This document shows positions 32,131-53,575 of a stretch of 64,000 nt of DNA, piece by piece. The stretch covers positions 3,616,001 through 3,680,000 of the forward strand of contig NZ_AHMP02000003.1 of the NCBI RefSeq assembly GCF_000243735.2, given 5' to 3'. The notes below the pieces were generated by a model that was not told where the DNA came from, ran no database searches, and worked only from the letters and a program-made list of their open reading frames with translations. Both the position numbers and the translations under genes were made by a program. Every line of letters starts with the position of its first letter. The stretch's first letter is position 1. This DNA comes from Leptospira kmetyi serovar Malaysia str. Bejo-Iso9. Lineage in GTDB: Bacteria; Spirochaetota; Leptospiria; Leptospirales; Leptospiraceae.

Positions 32131-32730
32131 CTACTTTCTAACCTTGAGAATTCTTTCCAGGATTCCTCTTCGGAGAAGTCCTGGGGAATCTTCGGACACC
32201 GACGTATTTGTGCTTCGGGCGTTTTCGATCGAATAGAAAACGTCCGGCTCCACATTCTTGACGATTTTCATCGCGTGAAGAATCTTCTTTCTTTTTAAAA
32301 CCGTAAAAACGATTTTCACGGGGCCGCGGCTTCCTTGTCCGTCCATCGTCGTGACCCGATAACCCGCTTCGGAAAGTTTGTTCGCGATCTCTTGTCCGTT
32401 TTGAGGAGAGATGATTCTCAAAAGAGAAAAGCCGATGGCCAATTTTTCTTCGAGAAACATTCCGATAAAAGTTCCCGTCGCAAAACCGCCCGCGTATGCG
32501 AGATAACAAAACACGTTGTTGAGATTTTTAATGACCTGAGTGATTACGATCACCCAAAGAAGAACTTCCAAAAATCCGAGAGAAGCCGCGATGGCTTTTT
32601 TTTCTCGGGTAAGAAGAATGACGCGGATCGTTCCGATCGATACGTCGGTCACTCTCGAAAGAAAAATAAAACAAGGAAGAAGAACGTAATCGAAGATAGG
32701 ATTTCCGGGAGAAGGAAAGCTCAGTTCCAT
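32131..32730 (-). CDS. UPF0316/DUF2179-type membrane protein
   Basis: 199 residues from the ATG at 32730 (three upstream codons begin with a TTG). Residues ~12-100 hold three membrane spans with [20 protein letters not shown], the typical start of the UPF0316 (DUF5698) family. Residues ~105-175 form the cytosolic DUF2179 domain ([20 protein letters not shown]). DUF2179 domains in other proteins bind cyclic dinucleotides or related ligands (for example c-di-AMP systems); ligand binding here is inferred from the family. Convergent with the SET gene by 20 bases. Confidence 0.88.
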   Translation of the reverse strand: MELSFPSPGNPIFDYVLLPCFIFLSRVTDVSIGTIRVILLTREKKAIAASLGFLEVLLWVIVITQVIKNLNNVFCYLAYAGGFATGTFIGMFLEEKLAIGFSLLRIISPQNGQEIANKLSEAGYRVTTMDGQGSRGPVKIVFTVLKRKKILHAMKIVKNVEPDVFYSIENARSTNTSVSEDSPGLLRRGILERILKVRK

Positions 32731-33042
32731 ACAAGACAAGAATTATCGAAAGAATCAAACTCGTCGAGGAGAATTGATCCGTTCGTGTTTACTCGGCGAA
32801 CCTTGTTCGATTTTTTATGCAAGCGGAATTTTAAGAGGAACGTTTGTCGGAAGAATCTTTAAATCCTCCGAAAACGAAAAAACGCCTTACCCCGAGGGCA
32901 TGATAAACCACTTATAAACGGATTAAAAAGCGGGAATAGATGTGAAAAAATAAATTTTAGATTTCGTTTAACGTTCCTGTTTTTATTTCAAAATTTCGAT
33001 TTGCGATTTCTTTTTAATACGAAGACGAGAGAATCCCTCTTC
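32731..33042. other. Non-coding gap before the GH5 gene
   Basis: No gene, hairpin terminator or clear promoter is recognised. The right half (32930-33010) is AT-rich and should include the promoter of the GH5 gene; the left half faces the divergent membrane-protein gene. Confidence 0.4.
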
Positions 33043-35127
33043 ATGAAAAAGTCCGCGTTATTTCTTCTTTCGATTTGCGTCTTCGTTCAACAAAACTGCG
33101 GGACGAACGATTCCGAACAAAATCAGATTCTTCCGTTTCTTTCCAACGGATCGAACGTTTCCATATCGGTTCAAAATTCTCAAAGCACGAATGTAACGTT
33201 TCTAAGCGACACAAGCTTCGGAATTTCTCACAGTTTCGATTATAGAAATCTTCCGGAAGCGAGAAGGATCGTGATCGGAGAAAAAACGTATCTCACGAAA
33301 ACGGATCCGATTTTTTTGGACGCGCTTGGAAGAGAGGCGACCTTTCGAGGTTTTAACATTTCCGGAAACACGAAGTTGGTTCAACACGGATTTAAACCGT
33401 TTCAAAACGAATCCGACGCGGAGATCGCGTTTGCAAGACTCGGTAAAACCACCGGTTCGAATCTGATCCGATTTACGATCGCTTGGGAAGGAGTTCACAC
33501 CGCGGTCGATACGATCGATTATTCTTATCTGGATGCGGTGATCGCGCAGATGAAGAAGGCGATCGCTTTGAAGATGTATGTTCTGGTCGACTATCATCAG
33601 GATTTGTTTTCGAGAAATCTTTTTAATAAGAGTTCCTGGTACACGGGAAACGGCGCGCCTCGTTGGGTGACGCCTTCGGGAACTTATCCGAACGAATACT
33701 GCGGGATCATTTGTGCGAATTGGAGTCAGAACAATCTCACCAACGAAGCGATCCGAAAGGCCTTTCGGAATTTTTGGAACGACGCTTCGTTTAACACTTC
33801 TGCCGGCCCGAGAAACATGCAGACTGAGTTTTTGTGGCAACTGGGAAAGGCCGCAAAGTATATTCAAGAAAGATTAAGTACCGAAGAGTTCGATTACGTT
33901 TTGGGAATGGATCCGTTTAACGAGCCGGTCGACGGAGGAATGGAAGGACTTTCCGCGGCGCAATGGGACAATCAGAAGTTATGGCCTTTTTATAGAAGGG
34001 TTCGTCAGACTTTGAGCGCGAACGGATGGGAAGCAAAATCCGTATATGCGGAACCTCTTGTATTCTGGAATACGAATGTAGGAAGCGCGATCGTACCTCC
34101 GACGGGAGGAGGACATTTGACGACGTTGCCCGGAGCGGGTTTCGTTTTTAATTCTCATTTTTACGACGCGGGGAGAATGGGAACCGATCTTACCGGAATC
34201 GACAATGCGACCTACTTTAAATACTTGGACGAGATCCGCAAAGAAACACGATTTCTAAAAATTCCAGCGTTCTTAAGCGAGTTCGGAATGTGGTTGAACG
34301 GAACCGGAGCCAAGGACACTCCGAGAATGATCTCCGCCGTTTATCAGGCGATGGAAATTTCAGACGTGGAACAACCGACTAAGACGCGTTATGCGGACTT
34401 TTATTCTCTTTTGGTTTCGGGGACTCAGTGGCATTGGGATTATTACTATGACAATCATTCCGAATTTATGAACGGGAACACTTCCAAGTTGATCACGAAA
34501 AAGGACGCTTGGAACGACGAGAACTTTTCCGTGATCGGAAACTACGGAACGACCTGGAACGTGGACTCGAAGGCGATTCAACGCGCGTATCCGAGGAGAT
34601 CTCAGGGAAGAATTCTCAGCTTTTATTACAATACGTTAGGCGCCGATTCCTGGAACAACGCGTATTCCTGGGGTGGAATTCGTCCTAAAACCGGAGGAAA
34701 CGTTTACTTCGGAGATAGACGGTTTGCGATTTTAATTTGGAAAGGAAGAAGTTCGGAAGCGCCGAGCGAGATTTTTCTTCCTCCGCACTTTTCGAGTTCC
34801 AATCTGATCGTGGTTTCCGATTCCAAGATTTATAATAAGAATTTGTCTTCGACGATCCAAAACGTTTCGAACGAATCGGTTTTGATTTCCGATCCGGATC
34901 GTGTCGCCGATTCCGGTTCGCTCTTCGTTTCTTGGGACGATCCGGATGCGGGAGAAGATTCCGAAAAAATACATTACGTTTTGATTGTGGACGGAAACGG
35001 CGTTTCCTACTCGGACGATTTTCTTGCGAGTCTGCAGTTCGATTTGAATCAGAGAATTCTCGCGGAGAAAAAAAGCCCCGTGTATCTGATCGGGAAAATG
35101 ACGTACGGCGGTTATCCCGCGCAGTGA
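33043..35127 (+). CDS. GH5 endoglycoceramidase-like lipoprotein
   Basis: 694 residues from the ATG at 33043. The N-terminus is a lipoprotein signal with relaxed lipobox FVQQNC (Cys 19), so it should be membrane-anchored outside the cytoplasm. A Ser/Asn-rich linker leads into a (beta/alpha)8 catalytic domain (~105-480) with acid/base E294 in DPFNEP and nucleophile E413 in LSEFGMW. Their 119-residue spacing is close to Rhodococcus endoglycoceramidase II (E233/E351). WDYYYDNH near 470 fits the substrate cleft. The C-terminal ~120 residues are a beta-sandwich, as in known endoglycoceramidases. Predicted role: release of the glycan from glycosphingolipids; specificity is inferred. Confidence 0.85.
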   Translation: MKKSALFLLSICVFVQQNCGTNDSEQNQILPFLSNGSNVSISVQNSQSTNVTFLSDTSFGISHSFDYRNLPEARRIVIGEKTYLTKTDPIFLDALGREATFRGFNISGNTKLVQHGFKPFQNESDAEIAFARLGKTTGSNLIRFTIAWEGVHTAVDTIDYSYLDAVIAQMKKAIALKMYVLVDYHQDLFSRNLFNKSSWYTGNGAPRWVTPSGTYPNEYCGIICANWSQNNLTNEAIRKAFRNFWNDASFNTSAGPRNMQTEFLWQLGKAAKYIQERLSTEEFDYVLGMDPFNEPVDGGMEGLSAAQWDNQKLWPFYRRVRQTLSANGWEAKSVYAEPLVFWNTNVGSAIVPPTGGGHLTTLPGAGFVFNSHFYDAGRMGTDLTGIDNATYFKYLDEIRKETRFLKIPAFLSEFGMWLNGTGAKDTPRMISAVYQAMEISDVEQPTKTRYADFYSLLVSGTQWHWDYYYDNHSEFMNGNTSKLITKKDAWNDENFSVIGNYGTTWNVDSKAIQRAYPRRSQGRILSFYYNTLGADSWNNAYSWGGIRPKTGGNVYFGDRRFAILIWKGRSSEAPSEIFLPPHFSSSNLIVVSDSKIYNKNLSSTIQNVSNESVLISDPDRVADSGSLFVSWDDPDAGEDSEKIHYVLIVDGNGVSYSDDFLASLQFDLNQRILAEKKSPVYLIGKMTYGGYPAQ

Positions 35128-35199
35128 AAGCGGAGCGGATCGGCGGGTCGTGAAGGGAGAATAGAATGAAAATGGAATGTTTTCGGGTGTGGATTTGTC

Positions 35200-35353
35200 G
35201 GAGTTCCGACGAGTTTGAGCTGAGGAATTTTGTTGTAAAGTTTGTGATTTTCTGATATGAGGGATTTGTCCGTGATTTCCCACGAAGCCCACCACCGCCA
35301 CCCTAACTCGGGTGGGGGCTTTTTCGTTTTACTGCGGACTTTGTCGGAACTCC
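35200..35353. repeat. 11-bp inverted repeat flanking a terminator
   Basis: GGAGTTCCGAC (35200-35210) and its exact reverse complement GTCGGAACTCC (35343-35353) bracket about 130 bases that include the terminator. Related GTAGGAACT words occur at 44861 and 44941. Confidence 0.45.
35286..35325 (+). terminator. Terminator after the GH5 gene
   Basis: CCACCC (35298-35303), a 6-base loop and GGGTGG (35310-35315), with AGCCC/GGGCT able to extend the stem over a bulge, followed by TTTTT. Confidence 0.75.
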
Positions 35354-35556
35354 TTGCGCGCTCGAACTACGAGATTTTTTACTTCTATAAAAACTCTTCA
35401 CAGTCCAAACACCGACTAACGCAAGCGCGATGCGACATCGGCGCATTCTTGTTTAAGAATTTCGATTCGGCTTTTCTGCATTTGGTAAAAGATTTGACAA
35501 ATTGAAACACTTTGGTGATGAATTCTTTATCCATGTTTAGGAAAGGAAATCGAATT

Positions 35557-36408
35557 TTGAAATCAAAATTAAATTGGCTATATGTATTTTTTCTAATGTT
35601 CTTTCTGCAAAATTGCTCTACGCATTATTTCGTAATTCCGAAAGAACAAGTTCAAGCGGAGATAAAAAAGGTCCTCGTATTACCCGTATATGTAAATTCC
35701 GATTTTACACCTTCCATAGCGAATGTGAGTCCAAATTTCCAATTAGATTCAAAAGAGGCAAATGAACTTGCTAGTGTTTTCAGAAAGAGGGGAATTTTTC
35801 TTACGAAATTCATAGATACAATTCTTAAAGAAGGCGAATATAAATTTGAAACGGTTCCGTTTACGGAAGATTTAAACGGTTACGATAAAAAGTTTACAAA
35901 GGTAGAATTGTTCACGACTCAAAAAGGGAATAACGGAATTCGGACCTTCGTTTATAGGCCTAAAAAGGAGCTTATCGTCGAACTATCTAAAAAGTATCAA
36001 GTGGATGCAGTGTTTTATCATACGATCTACGGCGTTTTAGATAAAAGCGTAAGAATGGGCGTAGCATATAGGAAATACGCTTTTCTACCTTCAATCAAAA
36101 CGCTTTACGAGCCTTCAATTTATAGGGCCTCCGGAGAGCCGATTTACAATGATAAATTCTTATCTTCGCATTTTGCGTTTTTGCATAAAGGAGAGTTGAT
36201 TCCTGAAAATCCGAGTGCAGCGAAAAGTGTTAAAGCGACTCCTAATGAAATATTGGAAGCTTTATCAAAACAAAATTTGATGTACACGATGTTTGCGCTC
36301 TTTGAGAATCCGGATTTTCCCGAAGAAAGGGAAAGGGTTGTCGTTAACCTTTGTAGCGGCAGATTTTCCTGCGAAATGTCCTACTTCGGCACGAAGGACG
36401 AAAATTAA
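35557..36408 (+). CDS. Low-GC putative lipoprotein
   Basis: 283 residues if the TTG at 35557 is the start, preferred because AGGAAAGGA lies 9 bases upstream and the product then begins MKSKLNWLYVFF, a normal lipoprotein signal ending in FFLQNC. ATGs at 35518 and 35533 would give an unusually long N-region. The mature protein has alpha/beta character: KKVLVLPVYVNS near 30, then VDAVFYHTIYG near 155. Family not recognised, but the layout resembles outer-membrane lipoproteins of the GNA1162/CsgG-like kind (weak impression). Codon use is clearly more AT-rich than that of the neighbours (one sampled line about 37% G+C against about 50% in the SulP gene), which may mean recent transfer. Confidence 0.7.
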   Translation: MKSKLNWLYVFFLMFFLQNCSTHYFVIPKEQVQAEIKKVLVLPVYVNSDFTPSIANVSPNFQLDSKEANELASVFRKRGIFLTKFIDTILKEGEYKFETVPFTEDLNGYDKKFTKVELFTTQKGNNGIRTFVYRPKKELIVELSKKYQVDAVFYHTIYGVLDKSVRMGVAYRKYAFLPSIKTLYEPSIYRASGEPIYNDKFLSSHFAFLHKGELIPENPSAAKSVKATPNEILEALSKQNLMYTMFALFENPDFPEERERVVVNLCSGRFSCEMSYFGTKDEN

Positions 36409-36494
36409 GAATTCTTTAGGGCGGCGTTCGTATTACGCCGTCCTTATTATCGTAAAAAGGATCGATTGCTCGATTTTTTAAGTACTTATTCGAC

Positions 36495-36878
36495 TCAAAA
36501 ACTTTTGCCGACCCAAACTCCAAATAAAGCCAATCCGATTCCTCCCAAGACGCTAATTACAATATATGCAAAAAATAGAATATAATTTCCCGTTCTAAAC
36601 ATCTGTAAGGTTTCGTAAGAGAATGTGGAAAAGGTGGTAAACCCTCCGCACAAACCGGAAGCAAGAAAGAATTTCAACTGCGGATCGAATGCGGGAAAAC
36701 GATCGAACATCGCGTAGACGATTCCGATCAAAAAAGAACCGAAAAGATTGGCGGTCAACGTTCCCCAGGGAAGAGTAAAACCCAAAACGGTTCCGAACCA
36801 GTATTGCAAAAGATAACGAAACACACTTCCGAGCGCACCGCCGAGACCGATCCACAATAAGGTTCTTTCTAAACTCAT
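36495..36878 (-). CDS. crcB: CrcB/Fluc fluoride channel
   Basis: 127 residues with four membrane helices. Family marks: GGALGSVFRYLLQYW in TM1, WGTLTANLFGSFLIG in TM2, and GLCGGFTTFSTFSYE in TM3, with the break and Phe residues that line the fluoride path. Fluc channels are dual-topology dimers that export fluoride. Only one crcB is present here, which fits a homodimer. The upstream 63 bases show no fluoride riboswitch core. It follows the 36942 membrane-protein gene on the same strand with a 63-base gap. Confidence 0.95.
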   Translation of the reverse strand: MSLERTLLWIGLGGALGSVFRYLLQYWFGTVLGFTLPWGTLTANLFGSFLIGIVYAMFDRFPAFDPQLKFFLASGLCGGFTTFSTFSYETLQMFRTGNYILFFAYIVISVLGGIGLALFGVWVGKSF

Positions 36879-36941
36879 AAATGATTTTGAATATAATTCG
36901 ATTCTAAAGTAGAATCGAGGCGGACTCGACGCTTTCTAAGT

Positions 36942-37394
36942 TCAAGAAGGGCTGTCCGAATTACCGGGCGCTGAGCCGTGATTCTCCGTTTCTTTTTCCG
37001 GCTTTCGTTCCTGAAAATAACGATAGATCTGATAGATCCCGACTCCAAGCGTAACGATCGAATCGTCCACCGGTCCTGGAAGCAAATTCGGCGCGATCCA
37101 ATAGACGATGATGATCAAAACCGGCCAAAAGATTCTAAGCGTTTCGATCGGTTTGGAATCCTTGATTGCAAACCAAAGCCCGAGAATCATCGCGAGTGAA
37201 ACGGCGATTACGATCCCGCCGAACAAAAGAATATGTTTTCCGGCGAGTAAGGTCCAATCGGTAAACGACTGAGCCCGACCGTAATCGTCCTTTAGAACGA
37301 AAATCGTAATTCCTACGGCGAGAAACAGAGTCAGAAAGGGGGTCAACATTCCCCACAAACAACCGTATTTGATTTTTCCAGAAGTTTCTGACAT
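36942..37394 (-). CDS. Small integral membrane protein
   Basis: 150 residues with about three to four hydrophobic spans (14-34, 50-72, 84-104, 112-128) and a charged C-terminal tail rich in Glu/Lys/Ser. The [17 protein letters not shown] segment recalls DUF1232/YkvA-like membrane proteins (the D-x-x-P-x-x-x-D-D-x-x-x pattern); this is a weak resemblance. It lies between prfB (69 bases upstream) and crcB on the same strand. Function unknown. Confidence 0.7.
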   Translation of the reverse strand: MSETSGKIKYGCLWGMLTPFLTLFLAVGITIFVLKDDYGRAQSFTDWTLLAGKHILLFGGIVIAVSLAMILGLWFAIKDSKPIETLRIFWPVLIIIVYWIAPNLLPGPVDDSIVTLGVGIYQIYRYFQERKPEKETENHGSAPGNSDSPS

Positions 37395-37462
37395 ATTCCG
37401 TTTTTCTAATGTTTCGCTCGAATCGAAATCGATTCGAGTTGAACGATCCTATATAGGGCGAT

Positions 37463-38566
<1,104 letters not shown>

Positions 38567-38620
38567 AATCTTTGCTTATAACCGAATTTGATAGGTTCCG
38601 AACGTATAGAACGAGCGGAC

Positions 38621-39466
<846 letters not shown>

Positions 39467-39469
39467 AAG

Positions 39470-40738
<1,269 letters not shown>

Positions 40739-40739
40739 C

Positions 40740-43388
<2,649 letters not shown>

Positions 43389-43479
43389 GGCCGTTAAAAA
43401 ACAGGTTTTCCTGCTTTTTCCCGGGGTCAAGAGGATTCAAACGGAACCGTCTATCGGAAGCGAAAAATTGACCCCGAAC

Positions 43480-43914
43480 CTAGTTTTTAAGCGAACGAGT
43501 ATTTTGTCTCAAAGCGCTTTTTTTAGAGGGAGAATTTCTTTTAATCGCGATTCTTTCCTTTCCGTTTAAGGACTTCGTTTTAGATTTTAGAATGGAACGG
43601 ATCGAACTTCGAATTTCCTTCCAAGGAATCGGGTTCTCGTCTCGAATCGTAAAACGGAATTTGGCGTCCACAAGGCTTGGAAATTTCTTTCTGATTTCGG
43701 TCAATGGAGCGGATTTACAGATATGAATCGAAATCGAATTCTTTTGCGCGCCGATCGCGATCCAGTTTTCGTTCAGATGATACGTGGGAATTTTCTGGTC
43801 CATAGATTCCAGAATTTCGGGAAAGGATTCGATGATCCACGCGCGGATCGAAAGGATTCTTTCCTTTTTGATTTCCGCCTGAGAATCTATATAACGCGAA
43901 ATCCCGGAGGACAT
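43480..43914 (-). CDS. DUF1801-type protein
   Basis: 144 residues from the ATG at 43914 (a longer frame starts at 43953). Pattern of the DUF1801/YdhG family: IRAWIIESFPEILESMDQKIPTYHLNENWIAIGAQKNSISIHI, with the conserved P-x-Y and a beta-sheet of small, cytosolic proteins of unknown function. The C-terminal 40 residues are very basic (KSKTKSLNGKERIAIKRN). It follows the TetR gene on the same strand by 37-76 bases, so it may be controlled by that repressor (inference). The start is uncertain. Confidence 0.75.
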   Translation of the reverse strand: MSSGISRYIDSQAEIKKERILSIRAWIIESFPEILESMDQKIPTYHLNENWIAIGAQKNSISIHICKSAPLTEIRKKFPSLVDAKFRFTIRDENPIPWKEIRSSIRSILKSKTKSLNGKERIAIKRNSPSKKSALRQNTRSLKN

Positions 43915-43990
43915 AACGAACGTTGGAACGGGGATGAATGAAAAAAAACACATAGCGAATCGGTCAAAAAATAAATTCCAAAACGAATTT

Positions 43991-44782
43991 CTATTTTGCC
44001 TTTCCTCCTTTAGAGTTTGAAGACTTTAGAGGATTCCGTTTCGCGTTGTTTTTATTCGATTGTTGTTTTTCAAATTCACGGGAAAACTTTCGAAGGTTTT
44101 CCACGGAGGCCATCAATTCTTCCTTGGGAAAGGGAAAATCGATCGGCACTTTGATTCCGAGTATGGACGAGAATAGTTCGTGCGAATTCTTTTCGTTTTC
44201 GTAGATCAGATCGGGGTCGGCGTCGCTCAGGCCCAACATGTAAAGTGCGAACTTTTCGTTCTGCACGTTGCTCATCGCGATGATGGCTTCCGCCAAAAAA
44301 ACGGGAGGCATCTTGTTCGAAAACGATCCGTCCTCTTGTCCTTCGCGAATCAGATCGGTGAGAAAAGCGATGTCCCTTTTGATGACTTCCTTTTCCAGAT
44401 TCGATTTGAGGATCAGGTTTTCGGGTAGATAAATCGCCTTTAAAAAAAAGAATATCATTTCCGGATTTTTTTGAATCCAATCGAAATGAAGTTCGTGAAT
44501 CAGTTTCAATTTATCTAATGTGTTTTTCGGTTTTCTCGCGGCCACCGATTCGAGCAGATCGCGGGTCAGTTCGTCGGAAAGCGTTTTGATCAGTTCCATC
44601 AGAAGTTCTTCTTTGGAGCTGAAGTGATGATAGAACGTGCCTTTGGCGATTCCGAGTTCGTCGATGATGTCGTGAATCGAAGTGCTTTCGTAGCCCTTGG
44701 TAAAGAAAAAGTTTTTGGCGCAACCGAGAATGTCCTCTTTGCGTTCCTTTCCCTTTTGTATGTTCAGGTTTTGTTTTTTCAT
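43991..44782 (-). CDS. TetR-family transcriptional regulator
   Basis: 263 residues, long for the family because of a Lys/Asn/Ser-rich basic tail (~235-263). The N-terminal HTH (~13-60) reads ILGCAKNFFFTKGYESTSIHDIIDELGIAKGTFYHHF, with the family-typical G-TFYHHF recognition helix end. The rest is an all-helical ligand-binding and dimer domain. A 17-bp palindrome (44792-44808) lies 10 bases before the ATG, so it probably represses itself. It may also control the DUF1801 gene downstream. The ligand is unknown. Confidence 0.9.
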   Translation of the reverse strand: MKKQNLNIQKGKERKEDILGCAKNFFFTKGYESTSIHDIIDELGIAKGTFYHHFSSKEELLMELIKTLSDELTRDLLESVAARKPKNTLDKLKLIHELHFDWIQKNPEMIFFFLKAIYLPENLILKSNLEKEVIKRDIAFLTDLIREGQEDGSFSNKMPPVFLAEAIIAMSNVQNEKFALYMLGLSDADPDLIYENEKNSHELFSSILGIKVPIDFPFPKEELMASVENLRKFSREFEKQQSNKNNAKRNPLKSSNSKGGKAK

Positions 44783-44791
44783 GGGCCAAAA

Positions 44792-44808
44792 ACCGACCGA
44801 CGGTCGGT
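44792..44808. promoter_or_regulatory. TetR-type operator
   Basis: ACCGACCG-A-CGGTCGGT: two perfect 8-bp half-sites around one central base. This matches the common TetR-box form (ACCGACCGNCGGTCGGT-like). Its place between promoter and ATG of the TetR gene suggests autoregulation. A TTGACC on the minus strand near 44842-44837 may be the -35. Confidence 0.85.
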
Positions 44809-44858
44809 CTATTTTCTGGGACCCGGATTGGCCCGGTCAATCAAAAATTTTTAGGGAA

Positions 44859-44932
44859 AATGTAGGAACTACCACGTTTTTCGAAAATGATCGGGAAGAA
44901 TCGGAACGAATCTCGGAACATTCGGATTCTTT

Positions 44933-44950
<18 letters not shown>
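44859..44950 (+). repeat. 12-bp direct repeat AATGTAGGAACT
   Basis: Identical words at 44859-44870 and 44939-44950, the second inside the 3' end of the SpsF-SpsG gene (it encodes the final residues and lies next to the stop). The core GTnGGAACT is shared with the inverted repeat near 35200-35353. Confidence 0.45.
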
Positions 44951-48068
<3,118 letters not shown>

Positions 48069-48104
48069 GGCTTGAATTTAGTATCGGTCGGATTTTCGAA
48101 ACTC

Positions 48105-49155
<1,051 letters not shown>

Positions 49156-49234
49156 GCACGGCTCCAAGGGTAAGAATTGCCTTTGATCTGTAAGATCCTA
49201 AGCAAGATCCCTTGGTTCAACCGTTTTTCCGGAT

Positions 49235-51310
49235 TTAGTTGGTCTTAAACTTGCCCACTAATTGTCCGAGGTTTTCGGCTTGTCCGTGCATGTTTCCCGA
49301 GAATGACGTGAGATCGTCCGCGCCCGCGGCGATTTCCTGAGTTCCGTCGGAGATGCTCACGATCGTTTTTGTGATTTCGTCCGTGGCTCTTTTTTGTTCG
49401 AGAACTGCTTCTTCGATTTGTAAACTGAAGGTCATGAGTTCGTTCGCGCTTTGAGAAATTTCTTTCGTGTTTTCTTCCTGAGTTTTCACCGAAGTCAAAA
49501 CGTTCTTTGCGTAACGATCGAATTCTTCGACTTGTTCTCTGAGTTTTTTAAGAACGTTAGACGCTTCCGAAACTTTCGTATTTCCGTTTAATACGGCGTT
49601 GTTTGTAGAGTTTACAAGAGCCCCGATTTCTTGAACGCTCGTGGAAGTCTGCGAAGCAAGTTTTCCGATTTCTTCCGCGACGACTGCGAATCCTTTTCCC
49701 GCTTCTCCGGCTCTTGCTGCTTCGATGGCGGCGTTGAGTGCCAACAAATTTGTCTTTTCCGAAATCTCGGTGATGATGGAAAGAATTTCCGTAATCCGAG
49801 ACGCGCTTTCACCGATCGCCGCCATAGCGCTTGTGGAAGCGATCATCGCACTTTCTCCGGTCACACCTTGTTCTTTGGATTCGGCGGCAAGCCTAACGAG
49901 ATCCTGCATTTCCCGATTGATGTTCGCAATTTGTTCTTTAAGACGATCCACGTTTCCATCGATTTCTTTCATGCTGGAAACCGCTTTCTCCATGGACTTT
50001 CCGACGTTCTGCGCGGAAGCCGCGAGTTCTTCGACAGCCGCCGAAGATTCTTCCGCAGCGGACGCTTGTGTTTGTGCGACATCGGAAAAACTTCTCGAAG
50101 AATCCGCCATCTTCTCCGAAGTTCCTTTGAGAGTATGTGCGGAACCTCCGATTTCACGAACGACTTTCAAAAGATTCTCCCGCATCTGGTTCATCGAATG
50201 AAGAAGAGTTCCGATTTCGTCGGAGCGGTGATACGTTTTTTCAACGACTAGATTTCCCTTCGCGATTTCCTCCGAGAAACCGATCGCTTTGAGAAGTCCG
50301 GTAGTAATCAATTTTTGGAATATAAAACTCAAACAGATTAAAACCGAAATCAAAATCAAAATCGCCGCAACATAACTTTTAAAAAGAATGCTCAACACTT
50401 CGCTTTGATAAATGGAATCGGGAACGCTGACCTGCATTACCCAATATCGTTTGTCCTTACCGACGTGAAACGGAAAGTAGTAGTGCGTATGTCCTTCCGA
50501 GTTGTACGTGAAATTCTTTCCTTCGTGTGCGAATTTTAAAAAGTGATCCAGCTCGGCTTTGTCCGGAATTTTCTTTCCGATCAAAGAAGGATCTTTCCCG
50601 TTGACGCCGTATAAACCGCTCGGAGAAATCAACGTCATAAATCCTTGACCGCGAAACGGTTTTTCTTCCCCGAATTTTTTTTGAAGTTCTTCGATTCTCA
50701 AGTCGATCCCGCAAGCTCCTCGAAAGAATCCGTCTTTGCTGATCGGCGCGACGATCGAAAGCATCATAACTTCTTGATTGCCCGCTTTATAAAGATACGG
50801 TTCGGAAACGAAGTACGTGTTGTTCTTTTTCGGAATCTGATAATAGTCTCCGCTTCCGTCGGTCTTATCGTAGTTGATGGAAGGTTCAATGAGCGCTTTA
50901 CCTTTTTCACCGGATTGAAAGACATACGGAACGAATCTTCCGCTTCCGTCGTGCGCGGAAGCGTTTCGATATTGAGCGTCTTTTCCGTCGTAAAGATTCG
51001 GTTCGTAGACGAGCCAAAGAGCGAAGAACGTGGGATTTCTTTCGATGACTTCCTTCATCGAAACGATGATCTGTTCCCGAGACGGAGAAGTAAAAATCAA
51101 AGGAGAACGAAAGCCTCTCGCGTAAAACATCGCGGAGTCGAGAATGTCCTTCACTTCCAAGGACCAACGTTCGGAAGTGATCGCGGAATTATTTTCCACT
51201 TCGGATTTAAGATTCTGATACGAAGTGACAGAATTGATTGCGGCAAGAATGCTGAATCCGATAAACAAAACCACTGACAAATAAAGCGAAATACGAACTC
51301 GAATACTCAT
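49235..51310 (-). CDS. Methyl-accepting chemotaxis protein with dCache sensor (MCP1)
   Basis: 691 residues. TM1 at ~8-28, a periplasmic double-Cache domain (~35-300) with [30 protein letters not shown] and [11 protein letters not shown]2 at ~310-333, HAMP (~334-388) and the cytoplasmic signalling coiled coil (~400-680) whose hairpin tip reads [20 protein letters not shown]. It should sense small molecules outside the cell and control CheA; no che genes are in the window. Ligand unknown. From HAMP onward it is almost identical to the two paralogues at 51493 and 53572, while the sensor domains differ. A gap of 182 bases separates it from the frameshifted copy. Confidence 0.94.
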   Translation of the reverse strand: MSIRVRISLYLSVVLFIGFSILAAINSVTSYQNLKSEVENNSAITSERWSLEVKDILDSAMFYARGFRSPLIFTSPSREQIIVSMKEVIERNPTFFALWLVYEPNLYDGKDAQYRNASAHDGSGRFVPYVFQSGEKGKALIEPSINYDKTDGSGDYYQIPKKNNTYFVSEPYLYKAGNQEVMMLSIVAPISKDGFFRGACGIDLRIEELQKKFGEEKPFRGQGFMTLISPSGLYGVNGKDPSLIGKKIPDKAELDHFLKFAHEGKNFTYNSEGHTHYYFPFHVGKDKRYWVMQVSVPDSIYQSEVLSILFKSYVAAILILISVLICLSFIFQKLITTGLLKAIGFSEEIAKGNLVVEKTYHRSDEIGTLLHSMNQMRENLLKVVREIGGSAHTLKGTSEKMADSSRSFSDVAQTQASAAEESSAAVEELAASAQNVGKSMEKAVSSMKEIDGNVDRLKEQIANINREMQDLVRLAAESKEQGVTGESAMIASTSAMAAIGESASRITEILSIITEISEKTNLLALNAAIEAARAGEAGKGFAVVAEEIGKLASQTSTSVQEIGALVNSTNNAVLNGNTKVSEASNVLKKLREQVEEFDRYAKNVLTSVKTQEENTKEISQSANELMTFSLQIEEAVLEQKRATDEITKTIVSISDGTQEIAAGADDLTSFSGNMHGQAENLGQLVGKFKTN

Positions 51311-51492
51311 ACCTTTCCACCTTTCTTACTTCCAAATAGGGAAGGATTATTGTAACAAAAATGTAAAAGTTATCAATTCAAATACTAGACATCCTCCTTT
51401 TGTTCCGGTAAGAATTATAATTTACAATGTGTTTTATAAATCTAAGAATCAAAAGTGAAATTTCTTTTTGGTCCTGAACGTAATTCTCCCTT

Positions 51493-53571
<2,079 letters not shown>

Positions 53572-53575
<4 letters not shown>

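Larger units (their letters stand above)
35128..35556. other. Gap with terminator and inverted repeats
   Basis: An 82-codon open frame (35257-35505) crosses the terminator and has no family features; I do not call it a gene. The gap holds a terminator (35286-35325) and an 11-bp inverted repeat (GGAGTTCCGAC at 35200-35210, GTCGGAACTCC at 35343-35353). Base composition drops toward the right, before the low-GC lipoprotein gene. A TTGACA lies at 35494-35499 without a good -10. Confidence 0.5.

Noticed and set aside
35257..35505. 82-codon open frame after the GH5 gene
   Set aside because: It runs through a terminator hairpin and an inverted repeat and has no recognisable protein features.
36879..36941. 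Fluoride riboswitch before crcB
   Set aside because: The conserved GGNGAUGG...CCGCC core was not found in the short gap.
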